From positions 1 through 64,000 of the forward strand of contig JAUJYN010000080.1 in assembly GCA_030737835.1 (NCBI GenBank): DNA of 64,000 nt, in the 5' to 3' direction. How positions within the stretch are numbered: position 1 is the stretch's first letter; each line of letters starts with the position of its first letter. Positions 60,355-64,000 of the stretch are shown piece after piece. The notes under the pieces were generated by a model. That model made no database searches and was not told where the DNA came from. It saw only the letters and a list, made by a program, of their open reading frames with translations. The DNA is from Acorus gramineus. Lineage: Eukaryota > Streptophyta > Magnoliopsida > Acorales > Acoraceae. Position numbers and translations under genes: made by a program.

Positions 60355-63160
60355 TATCGTTTTTCGGGTGGGCTTTTCCCCAGGGGAGTGGGGCACGTCC
60401 GAAAAAGAGATATTTGGTGGTTTTTTGGGGCCCCTTTCTTTTCCGCGTGTGTGGTGGTTCCTCAGGGATTTGGATCTGAGGCGTGCCTTGGCAGGCTCGG
60501 TCGGATCGTCTCCCGGAAGGAGGGGAAGGGTGTCTTTAGTTCCTTGCTGAGGCGCCTGATTGCTCCTCAGAAGGATTCAGGGGATGTTTGTGATCACCAC
60601 CTGCTTTCTCAAAAAGTATGAAAAGTTGGGGTGGATTTGATCGCCTTCGTGGGGGAGTTTGTGGGGTCTCCGCTCTGAGACACGAGTAGGCCGTACACAG
60701 AGGTGAAAGACATGAATCCTCTTCTGCTTCAGGAACTTGAGTAAAGGAGTTTTGGAAATCAGGGTATAGGTGAGGGCCGGCTAGTTGTTTTTAGCCGCCT
60801 GGTAGGGGGCGGCTAGTTAGGAGTAGCTGCCTGGTGTCTGGCTCTATTTGGGCAGAGCCTGGATAGGGTTTGGTTTAGGTGTTTGGCTGAAGTTAAACTA
60901 AGTTTAACTAGGGTTTTGGAGAGTGGATTTGGAGAGTGTTTTGGTGTGGGAATTGGGTGTCTCTCACTCTTTCTGTCTAGGGTTTTAAGAGGGTATGGGC
61001 TTGGGAATGGATTTGGGAGTTGGTTGATTCTTGGTGATATGTGGATATGAATTATATGATTTGGATGCCCCCTATTTATAGTAAAAGAGGGCAGGGGAGT
61101 GTCCACTGGACAATAGATCTAAATGGGTAATAAAGTATTTGATTTGACCTTCCATTAGATCTTTGTTACCTGACAGTGTCTAGGTGAGGGGCGGCTAGTT
61201 GAAACTAGCCACCCAGTGAGGGGCGGCTACTTTCAAGTTGTCGCCCCAATGATGGTCTGACAAACATCCCATCTCTGACAAGCGGTGGCTTGGGTCGGCA
61301 ACTAGGTTTGAGCCGGCCAAGAGGGGGTGGCTAAAGGGAGCAAACCGCCGCAATCATTAGCATTAAATACTGTTTTATATCCCATCCAAGGGAAGCAGTT
61401 TGGGGTCGGTTAGGGGGCGGCTAGTTGAAACTAGCCACCCGATATGGGGCGGCTGCTCTGAAGTAGCCGACCCTGTTCAGGTTTTAGAATTTTTCAAGTG
61501 TTGGACTAGGGTTTCCGGTTTTGGTTTCCAAGGAAGTTCTCTATTAGATGTCCAAATGTGGTCATTTTAAAATATTACTTGAAGTATTTTCGTCTCTTTA
61601 GATGGTCAAAATTGGGGTATCTATAATTGTCCCTCATCGGACAGAGTTTTTTGTGTGAAACAGAAAGACTCCAATCGATGATAACGAAAGAGACCCTTAT
61701 TTTGGCCGCCCCAACCTTCAAGAAGTTTAGGACACATGACCAATACTATTCAGGGAGTTGATTTAGACTGTCAGAGGCTAGGTCTTGACTAGAATTTTCA
61801 ACTGAAAGGATGATCTAGATGGAAGGCGAAAAAAGTAAAGTAGCGAGTGATCCAACCCTCGGACGGGGTTCTTAGCCATCGTGCACGGAGCAGCCCGGCG
61901 TCAGTTTCCTTGTGCCTACCGTACCCGTGCTTGGGTAACTCAACAAATCAAGGGGATGTCGTTGACAAAAAGCAAGTAAAGGTAATGAGTTTGGCGAATT
62001 GGATCATTCAAAGGATAAAAATTATGGAAAAGAACTAGAACTGAGGAAATTCAAACTGAACGGTATTGGAAATGTGGTAAAAACTTCAAGAAAGTTGTGT
62101 TTGATCAAGTAGGATTTGGAAATAAACCAATACATGGCTGTTTGGTTAGAAAACTTGGAAATAAGTGCTTTTGGCAAAGGGTAGGGGGGCGGCTAGTTGT
62201 GTTTAGCTGGCAGGAATGGGGCGGCTAGTGGTATTTAGCCGTCCGGCAGGGGGCGGCTACTCGCGGGTAGCTACCGCCCGACTGGGTCCCTTATAACAGA
62301 AAAAGACCCTCTCTCTCCCGCACGTTTTCAAAACGGTTTTCTTTCCCTCTCTTCTTCTTCTCTTCCGTTTTAAACTGTAAAACCTTGATTTCTTTCACCC
62401 TCTTTCTTCCATTTCGACCTAATCCAACTCTTCCCTTTTGATTTTGAAACCCTAAGTTTGGGTTCTCCTTTTTCTTTCCAATCCGAGGAGATGACGAGGT
62501 TGAAAGCGGTTGCTTCAAGGGGGAAACAGCCACAGGTGGCTCGTGGAGAGCGTAACCTGAGCTCTTCATCATTGGAGAGTGATAGGGTGGAGGAGGAGGT
62601 CGTGGGAGAGGTGGTAGGTGCGGCGGGGGGTGCCATCATTTGGTACCGACGCGGGTGAGGTTGGGGATGTGCCTTCGGGGGCTGTCCCTGGGTTTCTATA
62701 GTTCCTAGGGGTGATGTGATCGGGTATATGTGCAAGAGGAGGCGCGGTGATCAACCGGTGGCAGCCGGAAGTGTTGGTTTGGAGGCCGGAGGATCGGCCG
62801 AGGGTGTAATCGAGGAGGTAGGGGCTGAGGTGGTTAGTGAGGATGTGAGGGCAGCATTGGATGCCCTCGTAGGGATGTTGGATAGGGAGGCTACAGAGGT
62901 TAGGGCAGAGGAGGAGGCCTCAAGAGCCTTGGGGGTTTTCGAGATGTTGGCTTCCGGTGCGGTGGGCACGGAGAAAGGTGGGGGAGCTGGCGGCCGTGGG
63001 TGTGGACACAGGGGCCACGGGGGCCGGTGCTGGGGTCGAAGCCGAGGAGGCCATGGCTGAGGAGGAGGGAGATGAGGAGGAGGGGGATGACGACGGGATG
63101 GACGATCCCGACGAGGCCGAGGTGGACACTCTTGGGTCCACACGAGCCACGGTATGTCTT
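60355..63160 (+). repeat. Dispersed repeat R1, copy 2
   Basis: Homologous to 4080-6300 up to about 62760 and continuing beyond where copy 1 stops. Hairpin doublets (GGGCGGCTA...TAGCCGCC) lie at 60773-60834, 61184-61248, 61411-61474 and 62181-62280. An ORF start at 62491 (MTRLKAVASRGKQPQVARG) corresponds to 6038. Further right is a Gly/Ala/Glu-rich coding-like stretch with an acidic run near 63060-63110 (EEEGDEEEGDDDGMDD), then a possible splice donor at about 63152. The region resembles the start of a large plant element with a low-complexity first ORF. The class is not proven, and the copy looks broken within the window. Confidence 0.6.
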
Positions 63161-64000
63161 AATTTCCTTTGTCTAGCTTTTATTATTCTTTATATATATC
63201 TCTCTTGTGGTATGAACAATGTAAAATATGCAAGAAATGCATGTATGAGTCTTCAATAGGCATGCTTGTCGTGTATTCATAAAAAATGATCATGGTGGGA
63301 TTTCATAAGCTTGTGGGCATTGGGTTTTAAAAGGAGTGGTCATGCATGGGGAGCTATAGTGGGGTTTATATGTATTTTATGAATATAGGGAGTAATCATG
63401 GTAGGTTCATATATGGTGTGTATTTTAAAGGGAGGGACAATTTCTTTTGTATGCTTAGGTGAGTTCATGAAAGGTATATAAGCATGATAGATAGTGATAA
63501 AAGAAAGTATGCAAGTAGTGACCACAGTGGGATAAGAGAGTGATCATATGGAAAAGTTTTTTTTGTAATGAATTTCTTTTAAAGGTTTTATTTTTCATGC
63601 TTTTGTTTGATTTGGTACGTGGGAATTCCTAATAAGCAGGGTTTTAAAAATGAATTTGTTTTTAGAATTCTCACCTCTTGAATGCTATCCCAAGAGACTA
63701 ACCCCTTTTTCCCTTTTTTGTTTTCAGCGGCCGAACCGTATTTGAGCCCTCTGGCATGGGACGAAGAGGTGGTATTCTGCCTTGGGGCAAGGGGAGAGGG
63801 ATTTGGTGGATAATAATTTTAAGTTTCTTCTCTTTTCTGTTTAGGTGATTATTTTGATGACGTGGGGCTCAAGACATTCGGATCAAAGCTTCTTTGGTGG
63901 ATCTTTATCTTCCTTTTACTTGTTTCAGTTTGAGCAACACTCTTCTAGTTTCATTGAGATGTTTGGTTTACCAAAAAACCCATTTGATTCCTCAAATCGC
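63161..64000 (+). other. Probable intron or spacer of R1 copy 2
   Basis: T/A-rich DNA with repeated GTGGGATTTCATAAGC-like phrases. A T-rich tract ending TTTTCAG at 63727 precedes a short open stretch (AAEPYLSPLAWDEEVVF), which may be a second exon of the R1-associated ORF. The window ends before this can be judged. Confidence 0.3.

Noticed and set aside
62716-63150. Long proline/serine-rich minus-strand and glycine-rich plus-strand frames
   Set aside because: Low-complexity GC-rich repeat sequence is open in several frames at once. Only the + strand context fits R1, and no function can be given.

Overview
This is a 64 kb piece of an angiosperm nuclear genome. The evidence is spliced genes with plant introns, four genes with clear Arabidopsis-type homologues, a nuclear tRNA-Thr, and a dense load of plant LINE, hAT, LTR and MITE sequence. 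The species cannot be named from sequence alone. The gene set and AT-rich intergenic DNA fit a dicot or basal angiosperm.

Layout. Positions 1-4030 hold three pieces of L1-type LINEs in opposing orientations, followed by copy 1 of a repeat I call R1 (about 4080-6300). The meiotic gene PRD1 (7698-13322, + strand) has nine coding exons and an unbroken spliced frame of 1278 residues. On the minus strand, exons of an organellar ribosomal protein bS18 gene are spread over 15503-25048, and their frame appears broken. Its largest intron holds a nest: a LINE endonuclease fragment (18796-24120) cut by an LTR retrotransposon (19163-23333) and by a hAT-type MITE (23510-24010). At 26129-27423 lies a compact LINE derivative with target-site duplications. 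It joins the ORF1 start directly to the zinc-finger and RNase H tail.

From 29 to 38 kb there are MITEs, a 2.85 kb terminal-inverted-repeat element, tRNA-Thr(AGT), and a hAT transposase with an unbroken reading frame (34968-36983). Upstream of the transposase are palindromes and diverged repeats that look like subterminal binding sites. The selenium-binding protein / methanethiol oxidase gene SBP1 (38904-46327, seven coding exons, 493 aa) is followed by a small two-exon mitochondrial complex I subunit gene (48128-48533), more MITEs, and a divergent RALF peptide-hormone gene (54543-54878).

The right end holds a long decayed LINE (55458-60345) with a hAT MITE inside it (57274-57700), then R1 copy 2 (60355 onward). 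The host genes belong to unrelated pathways (meiotic recombination, sulfur/selenium metabolism, respiration, cell signalling, organellar translation) and form no operon-like unit. The most unusual material is the R1 family with its paired GGCGGCTA hairpins, the internally deleted LINE unit, the palindrome cluster before the hAT transposase, and the bS18 gene with an 18-G tract in an exon.
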